DNA from: Caldifarciminota bacterium
GTDB taxonomy: Bacteria; Hydrothermota; Tepidihabitantia; B3-TA06
DNA: 64,000 nt
Reading direction: 5' to 3'
Assembly (NCBI GenBank): GCA_016934635.1
Contig: JAFGSK010000054.1
Span: 1-64,000 of the forward strand
Position numbers and translations under genes: made by a program. Shown in pieces: positions 8,320 through 17,230 of this stretch (positions are counted from its first letter, which is position 1; each line of letters opens with the position of its first letter). A model generated the notes under the pieces. It made no database searches. It was not told the origin of the DNA and worked only from the letters and a program-made list of their open reading frames with translations.

Positions 8320-9373
8320 GCGAGCCACCGCTGTGCTTATGCGTGGAGAGGCGGTAATTCTTCCCACCGACACGGTGCCTGGGTTATTCATGCTTGATTC
8401 AAAGACAAACAAGGAAAAGCTCTGCCAGATAAAGAAGCGTAACAACTCAAAGCCTTTTGCCCGAATGTTTGCAGACAGACGCCAGCTTGAACAATTTGTG
8501 CTTTTGGATAACCCAATGTCTAAAACAGCGGTGGAAAAACTTCTGCCAGGTAAGGTTACCCTTATTCTTCCCGCTCGCAGCAAGAAGGACCAGATGATGG
8601 GGATACGCGTCCCTGCGGATTCTTCTCTGCGCTCATTGATCCGACGTACCGGTCCCCTTATCGCCACCTCGGCGAACATATCCGGAAAGGCGTTGCTGGA
8701 TCCTGCAAGGCTTCCCGGTGAGTTGTTGCGGAACGTGGCACTGGTGGAAGAGGATATATCTAAAAGAAGCTACCTACCGGAATTAAGACCTTCCACGGTT
8801 ATTGATTTTACCTTACAAAGGCCGACCATAAAACGCAAAGGAGCCTTATCTATCTGGGAGGCCTCAAAACGATTGGGATCAACACCTTATCTGTCGATTC
8901 CCCAGACTGTGAACCTGCTTTTTGTTTGTGGTGGTAACACCTGTCGTTCTCCGATGTCAGCCACTATTTTTTCAAATAGATGCCGACTGGATCGAATTCA
9001 AGTCAGAAGTGCAGGATTATCGGCTGTTAGCGGTGCTCCTGCCGCCATGTTTGCAATCCAGGTTATGAGAGACCGAGGCCTGTCGTTAAAACATCATCAC
9101 TCAACGGGATTGAGTTCTGAACTTATGCGGTGGGCGGATCTGGTTTTGGTTATGACCAGAGACCATCTTGCAAGGATCAGGAGGATTTACAAAGATGCAA
9201 CAGGATTCGTTTTTATTCTGGGTGGATTTCCCGCATCCTGGCCTCACGGTCGAGGCATTGACGATCCTATAGGCTCTACTCTGGAAGTCTATCGTGAAAC
9301 AGCCGTGGTTATTGAAAGATTTACTAAAATCGTCTGCGAAGAAATCACCAAGGTGTTGACTGGTGCGGATTAG
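8297..9373 (+). CDS. fusion: TsaC/Sua5 (YrdC) plus low-molecular-weight phosphatase
   Basis: The 358-residue two-domain protein joins a YrdC domain to a phosphatase. Residues 1-195 form the YrdC/Sua5 domain (LPTDTVPGL near 22-30, LLPGKVTLIL near 82-91, ATSANISG near 123-130). That domain makes threonylcarbamoyl-AMP for the t6A37 modification of tRNA. Residues 205-350 form an LMW tyrosine/arginine phosphatase domain: the P-loop CGGNTCRS with nucleophile C211 and R217, and the late general-acid DDP motif. In Bacillus the equivalents (ywlC, ywlE) are neighbouring separate genes, so a fusion is plausible. The reading frame is continuous through the junction near 200. ATG 8297 overlaps the CDF gene. 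HU follows with its own promoter. Confidence 0.87.
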   Translation: MLSQQAIERATAVLMRGEAVILPTDTVPGLFMLDSKTNKEKLCQIKKRNNSKPFARMFADRRQLEQFVLLDNPMSKTAVEKLLPGKVTLILPARSKKDQMMGIRVPADSSLRSLIRRTGPLIATSANISGKALLDPARLPGELLRNVALVEEDISKRSYLPELRPSTVIDFTLQRPTIKRKGALSIWEASKRLGSTPYLSIPQTVNLLFVCGGNTCRSPMSATIFSNRCRLDRIQVRSAGLSAVSGAPAAMFAIQVMRDRGLSLKHHHSTGLSSELMRWADLVLVMTRDHLARIRRIYKDATGFVFILGGFPASWPHGRGIDDPIGSTLEVYRETAVVIERFTKIVCEEITKVLTGAD

Positions 9374-9384
9374 CAAGGAAGGGG

Positions 9385-9412
9385 TTGACAAAAGCCTTGA
9401 TTTTACTATAAT
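9385..9412 (+). promoter_or_regulatory. promoter of HU gene
   Basis: Perfect TTGACA (9385-9390) and TATAAT (9407-9412), 16 bp apart, then AAGGAGGT at 9428-9435 before ATG 9442. This is among the strongest promoters in the window, fitting an abundant DNA-binding protein. Confidence 0.85.
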
Positions 9413-9441
9413 TCGTCATCCTTTGTTAAGGAGGTGCACAT

Positions 9442-9714
9442 ATGACAAAGGCTGAACTGATAGACAAAATCGCGAAAAGCGCGAGCGTTACGAAGAAGGC
9501 GGCAGGAATAGCCGTGGATACGATGATCGACGAGATCACCAAAGCCCTTAAAAAGGGCCAGCGTGTTCCGCTTGTAGGCTTCGGAACCTTTATGGTTCGC
9601 CGCACCAAGGCCCGTAAGGGTCGTAACCCTCGTACAGGCGAGGAGATCAAGATCAAAGCCGGTAAGCGTGCAGTCTTCAAGCCTGGCAAGGGTCTTCGTG
9701 AAGCGATCGCTTAA
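9442..9714 (+). CDS. hup: HU/IHF-family DNA-binding protein
   Basis: The 90-residue histone-like protein has the typical family length and sequence. The helical dimer part (residues 1-42) begins MTKAELIDKIA, followed by the GFGTF turn near 47-51 and the beta-arm with RKGRNPRTGEEI (about 60-71), which holds the DNA-intercalating Pro in the RNP motif. The C-terminus has the usual FKPGKGLRE. It compacts DNA as a dimer. It is monocistronic by design: consensus promoter upstream and a strong terminator at 9732-9764, although that terminator overlaps the start of the next ORF. Confidence 0.95.
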   Translation: MTKAELIDKIAKSASVTKKAAGIAVDTMIDEITKALKKGQRVPLVGFGTFMVRRTKARKGRNPRTGEEIKIKAGKRAVFKPGKGLREAIA

Positions 9715-9718
9715 GTAG

Positions 9719-10753
9719 ATGTCGAAAACCCAAGGGGGGTCTAATCGCCCCCCTTCTTTCTTTAATCCACCGTACCGTTCCATAAGATGGATGCAGCATA
9801 GCTTTTCAGTCCTCGATCAGCGTGAATTGCCTGCAAGGAAGCGGTATTTGAATCTTCCGGATATACAGTCAGCTTGTCGGGCAATACGAACCTTGGCGGT
9901 ACGTGGTGCTCCGTTGATAGGTGTTGTCGCAGCCCTCTCGCTTGCTCATGCCGCTCGCACCGGTGCAAGTCACCTGGAGTTGTTGCAGAACATAAATGCC
10001 CTGGCCCGAACCCGTCCAACTGCGGTTAACCTCTTTGTCTCGTTGGGCAGGATGCGGCGAGTCATCGAGAAGAATTCATCAAAGACCCGGATAGTCCAGG
10101 AGGCCATTGGACTGTGGGAGGAAGAAAAGGCAAATTCAATTGCCATCGCCGAGCACGGTCAGGGTCTGATTCAATCAGGTATGAAGGTGGGAACCTTTTG
10201 CAATACCGGGGTACTGGCTGCGCCTGGATTGGGTACGGCGCTGGGAGTCATTATCCGGGCACACCTCCTAGGGAAAAAGATCGACGTTCTGGTTCCTGAA
10301 ACCCGACCTCTGCTTCAGGGTGCACGGCTTACCGCATGGGAACTTTCACAGTGGAAGATACCCTACACCCTGGTGACTGAATCCGCACTGGCGAGCGTAG
10401 TAGATAGCCTCGATGTTGTATTCGTTGGAGCAGACAGGATAGCTGCAAACGGCGATACCGCAAACAAGGTTGGCACATATGGCTTGGCGATACTAGCCCG
10501 TTATTTTGGAATTCCCTTTTACGTGGTTGCCCCTTCAACCACCATTGATATGGAAAAGGATAAAGGAACCATGATTCCCATAGAACAAAGGGACGCATCG
10601 GAGGTGAGACGCTTCGGTCCGTTTAGGTGCGCTCCGTCCAAGGCTAAGGTTGCTAATCCCGCCTTCGATGTTACACCGGCAGATTTGATTACTGCTATCG
10701 TTACCGAGAAGGGGGTGATAGGTCCACCATACAAGAGGAACCTTCGGCAATGA
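9719..10753 (+). CDS. mtnA: methylthioribose-1-phosphate isomerase-like protein
   Basis: The 344-residue (from ATG 9719) member of the eIF2B-alpha/MtnA family isomerises methylthioribose-1-phosphate in methionine salvage. Family motifs are IRW near 22-24, VRGAPLIG, CNTGVLA (catalytic Cys), ETRPLLQGARLTAWEL and GADRIAANGDTANK (catalytic Asp), ending in NPAFDVTP. The start is uncertain: ATG 9719 puts the HU terminator inside codons 5-13 and has no ribosome site. The next ATG, 9791, would remove the conserved IRW. No NTG codon lies between. Expression may rely on read-through from HU. The stop overlaps the next gene by ATGA. Confidence 0.82.
   Translation: MSKTQGGSNRPPSFFNPPYRSIRWMQHSFSVLDQRELPARKRYLNLPDIQSACRAIRTLAVRGAPLIGVVAALSLAHAARTGASHLELLQNINALARTRPTAVNLFVSLGRMRRVIEKNSSKTRIVQEAIGLWEEEKANSIAIAEHGQGLIQSGMKVGTFCNTGVLAAPGLGTALGVIIRAHLLGKKIDVLVPETRPLLQGARLTAWELSQWKIPYTLVTESALASVVDSLDVVFVGADRIAANGDTANKVGTYGLAILARYFGIPFYVVAPSTTIDMEKDKGTMIPIEQRDASEVRRFGPFRCAPSKAKVANPAFDVTPADLITAIVTEKGVIGPPYKRNLRQ
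9732..9764 (+). terminator. intrinsic terminator after HU
   Basis: AAGGGGGG (9732-9739) pairs perfectly with CCCCCCTT (9748-9755) around an 8 nt loop, followed by a CTTTCTTT tract. It lies inside the first codons of the mtnA-like reading frame. Confidence 0.85.
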
Positions 10754-12036
10754 CTTTCCACTTCCTCCTTGTTCTATTCTCTCAGGTGATAATTCCTGAG
10801 CTTGCGCCGCCTGAAACACTTGATGCTCCCAGCGAGCGACCGGCAGTAGTACCTTTGGGATACGACACCCTTGGGGTGGAGGTGTTTTTATCTACCCGCC
10901 TTGGGTTCGATTTTACCGCACGACGCGACGCAGCCCGGTTTGCCGGAAGGACTTCTTTGGGGATGTTCGAGCGCCGGGATCATTTCGAGGGCGCAGAGCA
11001 AAGAGCTAAGATCGACTTGGCTTCTACGTTTAATCAAATGCAGGTTGTTGCAGAGGTTGAGGCTGTTGGATTCCAAAGTACACACATTTCACGGGAGAAG
11101 ACCTACGGTATCGCTGCGCTCAGTAGTTTTTGGCAAGCCCCGGATTTCCTTATCGAACTCCTTGCGCAAGGGTATCGTTCACGGATGCAGGAGGAATCTG
11201 GAGACGGTTTGATTCTGAAATCGAGATTTTTAATACCTAGAGACAGAACCCGATTCCTGGCAAGGGTACGGGGAAGCATGGAATCAGCCGGTGATGCAGT
11301 GGTCACAGATTGCTTCATACAGCACCAGTGGGGATCGATTCTTCTTACTCCTAACATCCAAGCCAGATTACCCCTGGGTGCATCAGCAGGATTGAATGTT
11401 TTGGCCCTGTTGGGAAATCTTGCTTTGGAGTTCGATGGCTGCTATCGTCGGTTTCAGCCGATTCTGTTGGATAGCATATTAATTGAGCCGATTAATGCCG
11501 CAATTGCATACTCGACCGAACCCTGGTTGATTCAGGACCGACTTAGCATGGGGTTAGGCTACAAGGGGGTTCAGGTCGAAATATTCGCGGTTAATGGCGA
11601 CCATTTGTACTGGCAAGTATCTTCTGATTCGTCGATACCTGTGATAGGTCCCCGGGATTTCTTTCAAGGGGGAGCGGAAGTTAAGGTGGAGCTTGAACGG
11701 AAGGATATCTCCAATCAAACCGTCTTAAGATTGTTTGCTTTTGATCCGGGAGACACGTGGATTCCTCTGTGGTCTTTCTCCGACTCTCTGGCGCTGCAAC
11801 TGGAACCCTGGGGGGGATTCATATCCTTAAAGGCTCAGAGTGAACGCTCCACAGGCCAGGTAACCTCCGAACCTTACGTTCTTGTCGGGGTAGGTGTTTT
11901 TTACGAACGAGAGCCGTTACGTGTGATTCTCAGTGCCGATGATCTTCTGGATCGTCGTCCTTCACGCTGGCCCGGGCTGCGTGAACCCGGGCGGCGGGTT
12001 TCCCTGTCGTGCGCTTTTTTCTCGAACCGATGGTGA
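10750..12036 (+). CDS. putative outer-membrane beta-barrel protein
   Basis: The 428-residue protein has a short N-terminal hydrophobic segment (signal-like, about residues 1-14), then a Pro-rich stretch and alternating amphipathic strands. It ends in an aromatic-rich strand finishing with Trp (CAFFSNRW), as expected of a barrel beta-signal. No named family is recognised. ATG 10750 shares ATGA with the mtnA stop, so translation is coupled. The last 136 nt are overlapped tail-to-tail by the pseudouridine synthase gene on the other strand. There are few charged clusters and no repeats. Confidence 0.6.
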   Translation: MTFHFLLVLFSQVIIPELAPPETLDAPSERPAVVPLGYDTLGVEVFLSTRLGFDFTARRDAARFAGRTSLGMFERRDHFEGAEQRAKIDLASTFNQMQVVAEVEAVGFQSTHISREKTYGIAALSSFWQAPDFLIELLAQGYRSRMQEESGDGLILKSRFLIPRDRTRFLARVRGSMESAGDAVVTDCFIQHQWGSILLTPNIQARLPLGASAGLNVLALLGNLALEFDGCYRRFQPILLDSILIEPINAAIAYSTEPWLIQDRLSMGLGYKGVQVEIFAVNGDHLYWQVSSDSSIPVIGPRDFFQGGAEVKVELERKDISNQTVLRLFAFDPGDTWIPLWSFSDSLALQLEPWGGFISLKAQSERSTGQVTSEPYVLVGVGVFYEREPLRVILSADDLLDRRPSRWPGLREPGRRVSLSCAFFSNRW

Positions 12037-12806
12037 TATCCTGTTACCGCTCGTCTTAGGAGTTCAAGCTCTTCTGGAGTCAGCGGACGAGAACTGCCAG
12101 GGGGTATGTCTTTCAATGTTAGCGGCCCGAAAGCAACACGTCGCAGACGCACTACACGGTGACCGAAGTGTGCAAACAGCCTCCTGATTTCTCGCTTTCT
12201 GCCCTCACGCATGGTTAATTCCAACCTGCGTGGAGAAACCGTCCGGACATCGATGGGTAGGGTAGGACCATCTTCCAAAACTACCCCTCCTTTTTCTATA
12301 GCAACAAGGGTTGCATGATCGGGCGGCCAATCAAGGGTTACTTCGTAGCGTTTGTGCACCTCGAACCTGGGGTGAGTCAATTTATTGCACAGTTCACCGT
12401 CCGAGGTCAAAATCATGAGTCCCTCACTTTCCTTATCCAGACGCCCTACCGGAAAAAGTCCTTGAGATGAGTGAACGAGGTGAGTGACCATCCGGGAGTG
12501 GTGAGGATCCCGGGTTGAGGAAAGCGTTCCCCTAGGCTTGTTTACTATCCAGTACTCGAAACCGGGTTTTAGCCAGCATTTGTTGCGTTCATCGAAAACC
12601 CCACGCAAGGTTGCTCGGTAGAGTCTGGTTCCAATTCTGTCTAAAACAAATATCTCATCTTCTGCCCCAAGTCTATCCCCTACTTTTGCCCTTTTCCCGT
12701 TCTTGAGAATCCTTCCTTCCTTTATCCATTCCTCTATCTTTCGTCTTGAACCGATACCCCATCCGGCGAGGAATTTATGCACTCTTTGGGGTTTATTGTG
12801 AGGCAA
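11901..12806 (-). CDS. rluB: RsuA/RluB-family pseudouridine synthase
   Basis: The 301-residue protein has an N-terminal S4 RNA-binding domain (RVHKFLAGWGIGSRRKIEEWI), then the synthase domain with VNKPRG near 89-94, the catalytic motif GRLDKESEGL (Asp is the nucleophile) near 118-127 and the closing RRLFAHFGH / LRRVAFGPL segments. RluB converts U2605 (E. coli numbering) of 23S rRNA to pseudouridine; assignment to RluB rather than RsuA or RluE is by general resemblance. The last roughly 45 residues are an Arg/Ser-rich tail encoded opposite the barrel gene's 3' end. The start overlaps the TPR gene stop by 14 nt. Confidence 0.85.
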   Translation of the reverse strand: MPHNKPQRVHKFLAGWGIGSRRKIEEWIKEGRILKNGKRAKVGDRLGAEDEIFVLDRIGTRLYRATLRGVFDERNKCWLKPGFEYWIVNKPRGTLSSTRDPHHSRMVTHLVHSSQGLFPVGRLDKESEGLMILTSDGELCNKLTHPRFEVHKRYEVTLDWPPDHATLVAIEKGGVVLEDGPTLPIDVRTVSPRRLELTMREGRKREIRRLFAHFGHRVVRLRRVAFGPLTLKDIPPGSSRPLTPEELELLRRAVTGYHHRFEKKAHDRETRRPGSRSPGQREGRRSRRSSALRITRNGSRS

Positions 12807-15207
12807 GTCGCTGAAGTTTGCGGGTTATTTCCACACGTTGCCGATCCAACTGAACCTCAAGCGCCGCATCTTCAAGAAGCTTTCTTGCCTCGGAAACGTG
12901 CCCAAGGACCTCGGCGCAGTCTGCTGCGTTAATGAGTGCATCTATTCGTGAGGTGGATTTTTGGGGAAAGCGGCTGGCTGCCTCCCGATAAGCTGCCAAT
13001 GCATCCTTGATCCGACCTGAGGCTTTGTCTATCGCTCCTTTGGCTAAAAGGTAATCCGCTGTTTCACCGAAACGATTGCGATAACGTGTGGAATATCGTG
13101 ACGCTTCTTCTAGATTGCCTCTTGCCAACTCGACATTTACACCAAGAAGGAAGCCTCTCTGAGATACCGAGGAGAATGAACTTTCATTCACGGCAGAGGA
13201 GACAAGATCCGACGCGGTTTGATAGTTCTTCTGATAGTAGTATATCTCTGCCATTGATAAGGTATAGGAGGCTCGATCACTTGCTGTTTTACTCGTACTT
13301 ATTAGTTCCTTGTATACGGCGAGAGCCTCGCTTTCCTTCCCCAAAGAAAGTAAGAGTTCTGCCAATTGTTTTTGAGAACGGGCTGTGACTGAGGATTTTG
13401 GGAATCGCTGAGGTATTTCACGGTAGGAGGCTAGCGCTTCTTCAGTTCTTCCCAGACGAAGCTGGCATTGGGCTTTGTATTCCAGGGCTTGGGCTGCTGC
13501 ATCCGAGTCTGGATAGCGAGAGAGAAGCTTGTTGAGTTCGTGTAATGCGGCGATGTTATTATTACGCTCGAAATATTCAAGGGCAATCTCCAACTGTAAC
13601 GCCGGTCCTTTGGTCGCGTCAGGATATTGTTCGAGGAATCGTTTGATCATCGTGATGCGATCAGGATAGACTCCTATAGCCAGACGGCCTTCTTCAATCA
13701 AAAAAAGGAGTTCCTCCCGCTCGGAATCATTGGTTGTTCTTGCAAGAGCCTCCTCGAATGCTACAATAGCTTGGCGGTGTTTTCCAATTTTTGTGAGGGC
13801 TATTCCTCGTTGTTTCTGTGCCGCGGCATAAAGAGATCCTTCCTCAACCTTAGAGAAGTAAGAAGCCGCTTGTTCATAATCTTCAAGTCTGATTTCCACC
13901 TCGCCCAGATAATAGTATGCCTGACTCGTGATTATATCGTCGGTCGTGGTTTCAAGTAATTGGAGAAGGATTACTTTTGCCGAGTCTGTTTCCGTTAGTA
14001 GAAAAAGGCTGCGGGCCTTGAGCAACCTTAGGATATCCGCGGCAGGATGTTCAGGATATGAAGCGAGAAATTCCTCACATGCCTCGGCAGTCTGGCGGTA
14101 TTTTTTACACTCGAATTGGGTCATGGCAAGGGTATAGAGCAAGTTAGGATTAGGGATAGAATCGAGGGTAAGACCACGTTCCAGGTACTCAACCGCATCC
14201 GAATTGCGACCCTGCTCTCGCTTCAGATATGCCAGCAGAAGAAATGTTGCCGCAGTCCTTTCTTTTCCTGGATACTGATTAAGATAATCCAATGCCGTCC
14301 TTTCTGATTTTATATTATTACCTGCGAGACAAAGGGCAAGTGCATTCCCATATGAACCTTCCTGAGTGGGAACTTGAGCATATAGATCTGCCGCCTTGTC
14401 GAAATTGCCTTCTCCCAGTTCCAATCGGGCAAGGCTCAGGTTGCGCACTGATGAATCGGAGATCTGCGAAAAGAAGTGATGGGCTAAAGAAAGACTGTCT
14501 AGACGATAAGCTGCATATCCGGCAATGTAGAGTCCTTCATCGCGATACCATATGGTCGGAGGATAATCTGACACATCTTTAAGTAAACACAGGGTGGAAT
14601 CGAAATCGGCTTTCTCGGTTTCTATCCAAGCAAGGATAACCTTTACCTCTTTGCTATCGAACTCCCCTTTGTTCAAATCTAGCAGGTTAAGGAAGACATT
14701 GCGGGCTTCTTCAAGATTCCCTCCGGCATATAAAGCCCATCCGAGATAGTAGAGCAGTTCCAGAGGAGGATCAGGATGATAAAGCAGGGCGTCAGCAAAA
14801 AAATCACTTGCCGTTTTGTAGTCACGGACGAAGAAGGCATCCAGACCCAAAAGCCAACTGGTTTGACCGATTTCGTGTTCGGAAACGGCCAGGGTTTTAG
14901 CTCGTTCAAGCTGCGCCCTAGCAAGCTCCTCATCCCCTAATTGCCTGCCCACGCGGCTACGGCGCAATAGAAAATCAAGCTTCAAAGAAAGGGCGGGATT
15001 CTCGATCATCGCTGCATTGTAGCAGGCATTTGCCGCCTGCGCGTTGGCTGCTAATGCATATCCGTCTCCAGCCTTTAGGAGTTCTTTACCTTGAACACTT
15101 GAGATGAGAACAAGGATCAGACTATACTTTAACAGGCTTCTTTGCGAACAGATACCGCTTGACCTTTCTGGTTGTTGTCTTGGGAAGTTCTTCCTCGCGT
15201 AACTCAA
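12793..15207 (-). CDS. large exported TPR-repeat protein
   Basis: The 804-residue protein is built almost wholly of tetratricopeptide helices. Repeated pairs with A-x-x-x-Y/F and LG/YP turns recur from residue 50 to the end (for example YYLGEVEIRLEDYEQAASYF). Near residues 25-40 a hydrophobic stretch ending SSVQG looks like a signal peptide, suggesting a periplasmic location similar to BamD/YbgF-type TPR proteins. The start is unclear: TTG 15207 has AGAGGA upstream but overlaps the acyl-CoA synthetase gene by 86 nt. CTG 15135 would begin directly at the signal peptide. It is cotranscribed with fadD upstream and rluB downstream. Confidence 0.75.
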   Translation of the reverse strand: MSYARKNFPRQQPERSSGICSQRSLLKYSLILVLISSVQGKELLKAGDGYALAANAQAANACYNAAMIENPALSLKLDFLLRRSRVGRQLGDEELARAQLERAKTLAVSEHEIGQTSWLLGLDAFFVRDYKTASDFFADALLYHPDPPLELLYYLGWALYAGGNLEEARNVFLNLLDLNKGEFDSKEVKVILAWIETEKADFDSTLCLLKDVSDYPPTIWYRDEGLYIAGYAAYRLDSLSLAHHFFSQISDSSVRNLSLARLELGEGNFDKAADLYAQVPTQEGSYGNALALCLAGNNIKSERTALDYLNQYPGKERTAATFLLLAYLKREQGRNSDAVEYLERGLTLDSIPNPNLLYTLAMTQFECKKYRQTAEACEEFLASYPEHPAADILRLLKARSLFLLTETDSAKVILLQLLETTTDDIITSQAYYYLGEVEIRLEDYEQAASYFSKVEEGSLYAAAQKQRGIALTKIGKHRQAIVAFEEALARTTNDSEREELLFLIEEGRLAIGVYPDRITMIKRFLEQYPDATKGPALQLEIALEYFERNNNIAALHELNKLLSRYPDSDAAAQALEYKAQCQLRLGRTEEALASYREIPQRFPKSSVTARSQKQLAELLLSLGKESEALAVYKELISTSKTASDRASYTLSMAEIYYYQKNYQTASDLVSSAVNESSFSSVSQRGFLLGVNVELARGNLEEASRYSTRYRNRFGETADYLLAKGAIDKASGRIKDALAAYREAASRFPQKSTSRIDALINAADCAEVLGHVSEARKLLEDAALEVQLDRQRVEITRKLQRLASQ

Positions 15208-16822
15208 AATGTTTTATCCTCTTATAATCTGCCAACTTGGCACACATGGTCTTGATTTGTTCACGAATGAACTCTTCCAATTCTTCTTCGGTGATGTCCG
15301 GTTTTTCCGCGTCAAATAGTTCGTAATTGGGAACGATTATTGCGTGTACCTCTTCCCTCCCTGTGGCCTCATTGTGATGACCGTAAACCAGAATCTCCTC
15401 GATATATGGATTCTGACCCACGATCGTTTCTATTTCCTCAGGGTATACGTTCTTTCCGGCGGCTGTAACGATCATATCCTTGGCTCGACCGGTTATGTGC
15501 AATCTTCCTTCTGGATCAATCCTGCCCAGGTCACCTGTTTTGAGCCAGCCGTCTTCGGAAAGCACCTCGCTTGTAGCTTTGGGATTGTTGTAATAGCCCT
15601 TCATTACCGAAGGTCCCCGGATTACTATCTCACCGTTAGCGTTATCGTCAGGATTTTCGATACGTATCTCGAATCCGGGGAGAAGCGGTCCCACAGATTC
15701 GTTGTCCGGATTAGCTTCTCGATTAACAGCAACTACAGGTGAAGATTCGGTCAATCCATAACCCTGAAGAATAGGCAGTCCTAAACGTTCCATGAAGCTG
15801 GATGCCCAAGGTGCAAGAGCCGAAGCCCCGGAAATTAGGAAGCGGACCTTATCCATTCCCATGGTCTTGCGTACACTCCTGAACATGGCCTTGGAGATAC
15901 CCTTGGAGAACTTGCCGATGTTCATCCCCGCGTTGAAGATAAATCTCTTAAATGCAGGCGCATCACGTACGTTGCGTTGTACACCCTGTACGATCTTTTC
16001 ATAGAGAAGAGGAACCCCTAACATAAGGGTGACTCCGTTTTTAGACATGGTTTCAAGTATATCCTTGGATTTGAGACTGGGAGCAAAGACTATCGTGCAT
16101 CCTATGAACACAGGAAGCAGAAAACCGGCGGTGGCTTCAAAGCTGTGGTGGAGAGGGAGGATGGAAATCCATACATCTTCGACTCTTACTCCCAGTGTCT
16201 GATTGCTGGCAGAAGTGTTCGTAGCGATATTGCGGTGGGTCAACATGACCCCTTTTGCCTGACCTGTAGTACCTGAGGTGTAAAGGATCGCGGCTATCGC
16301 CTCCATGTCATCGGGAGGATCTAACTCCGGTAGTTTTGTACCTTGAACTATCAACTTTTCACAGGAGTCCCATCCTTTAGGTGTTTTGTCCGTTGAGAAT
16401 TTCTTGAATTTACGATTGATCTCAGTTAGAGCCTCATCTACAATCTCAGTGTAATCTTCGGTAGCTATTATTCCAATGGAATCCGAATTGCGTAGGATAT
16501 GTCGTACCTCCGCTACCTTGAGCATTCGGTCCAAAGGCACTACCGTACAACCTGCCCATTGAATTCCGAGGTAACTTGCCTCCCAGTCAGGGCAGTTCTC
16601 ACCTATAAGACCAATTTTATCTCCAGGCTTAAAGCCTATCTTACGAAGTGAACGAGCGAGATATTCAACTCGTTCCTGAAGCTCTCCGTATGTATACTCC
16701 TGCCTCACTCCTCCCCTTTCCATCAATAGGGCAACTTTATCCGGACGCTCTTTCACTGAGTTGTGAAACATCCTTGGTATGGTATCTATTTTGAGGGGAC
16801 CACACACAACTGGGACTTCCAT
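15122..16822 (-). CDS. fadD: long-chain acyl-CoA synthetase (AMP-forming)
   Basis: The 566-residue ANL-superfamily enzyme activates fatty acids to acyl-AMP and then acyl-CoA. Motifs are the P-loop YTSGTTGQAKGVMLTH near 190-205, GYGLTESSP near 345-353, the KTGDLG Asp near 428-433 and GRAKD near 445 before the mobile C-domain. The C-domain Lys is near the end (PKTTTRKVKR). ATG 16822 has AGGAGGT just upstream. The enzyme may supply acyl-CoA for lipid synthesis, including the proposed sulfonolipid branch encoded 4 kb away; that link is inference. Its 3' end overlaps the TPR gene start. Confidence 0.9.
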   Translation of the reverse strand: MEVPVVCGPLKIDTIPRMFHNSVKERPDKVALLMERGGVRQEYTYGELQERVEYLARSLRKIGFKPGDKIGLIGENCPDWEASYLGIQWAGCTVVPLDRMLKVAEVRHILRNSDSIGIIATEDYTEIVDEALTEINRKFKKFSTDKTPKGWDSCEKLIVQGTKLPELDPPDDMEAIAAILYTSGTTGQAKGVMLTHRNIATNTSASNQTLGVRVEDVWISILPLHHSFEATAGFLLPVFIGCTIVFAPSLKSKDILETMSKNGVTLMLGVPLLYEKIVQGVQRNVRDAPAFKRFIFNAGMNIGKFSKGISKAMFRSVRKTMGMDKVRFLISGASALAPWASSFMERLGLPILQGYGLTESSPVVAVNREANPDNESVGPLLPGFEIRIENPDDNANGEIVIRGPSVMKGYYNNPKATSEVLSEDGWLKTGDLGRIDPEGRLHITGRAKDMIVTAAGKNVYPEEIETIVGQNPYIEEILVYGHHNEATGREEVHAIIVPNYELFDAEKPDITEEELEEFIREQIKTMCAKLADYKRIKHFELREEELPKTTTRKVKRYLFAKKPVKV

Positions 16823-17230
16823 TGTTTTACCTCCTGATCACTGGTGGTTTATACAAAAGAATTGGTCAATACTTCACTGCCCGACCTTCAAGGTTTTCTG
16901 TACCAGGGCTTTCCCGGAAAGCCTTTTACGGTAGCTGAAACAAGTAATAACCATCGGTAGGTTTTAGCGTGCAATGAAAACCCACCTTGGATATTCGGGC
17001 ATCAATAAGCGGCAGATCAAAAAAACTGCCACCTACAAGGTTAATAAATACATATACTTCATAATCGGCGTTTGTCAATACCTCTCTTATTGCTTTACCC
17101 AATTCTCCGACTCCCTAACCCACCATTGGATATACAGACTCCACCTTTCTTCCTACCTGCTATTTTTGCTGTTGCAGCGATAATTCTTTGGGGAGAAGTG
17201 TTATGATCTGCGATCGCGGTGTGAACCTTG
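16823..17230. other. 408 nt intergenic region holding the fadD promoter
   Basis: It holds the minus-strand fadD promoter at 17051-17078 and a perfect small hairpin (GGCTTT / AAAGCC, 16907-16923) followed on the plus strand by TTTT. No plus-strand gene precedes that hairpin. A 69-codon plus-strand frame at 16974 has no ribosome site and odd composition and is not accepted as a gene. Confidence 0.5.
17051..17078 (-). promoter_or_regulatory. promoter of fadD operon
   Basis: On the minus strand TTGACA (17078-17073) and TATATG (17056-17051) are 16 bp apart. The implied 5' leader is about 220 nt. Confidence 0.65.

Noticed and set aside
16907..16927. Plus-strand terminator
   Set aside because: The stem and T4 look right, but no plus-strand gene precedes it, so it was only noted in the gap description.
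16974..17183. 69-codon plus-strand frame in the fadD upstream region
   Set aside because: No ribosome site, overlaps the minus-strand fadD promoter and has no recognisable sequence.
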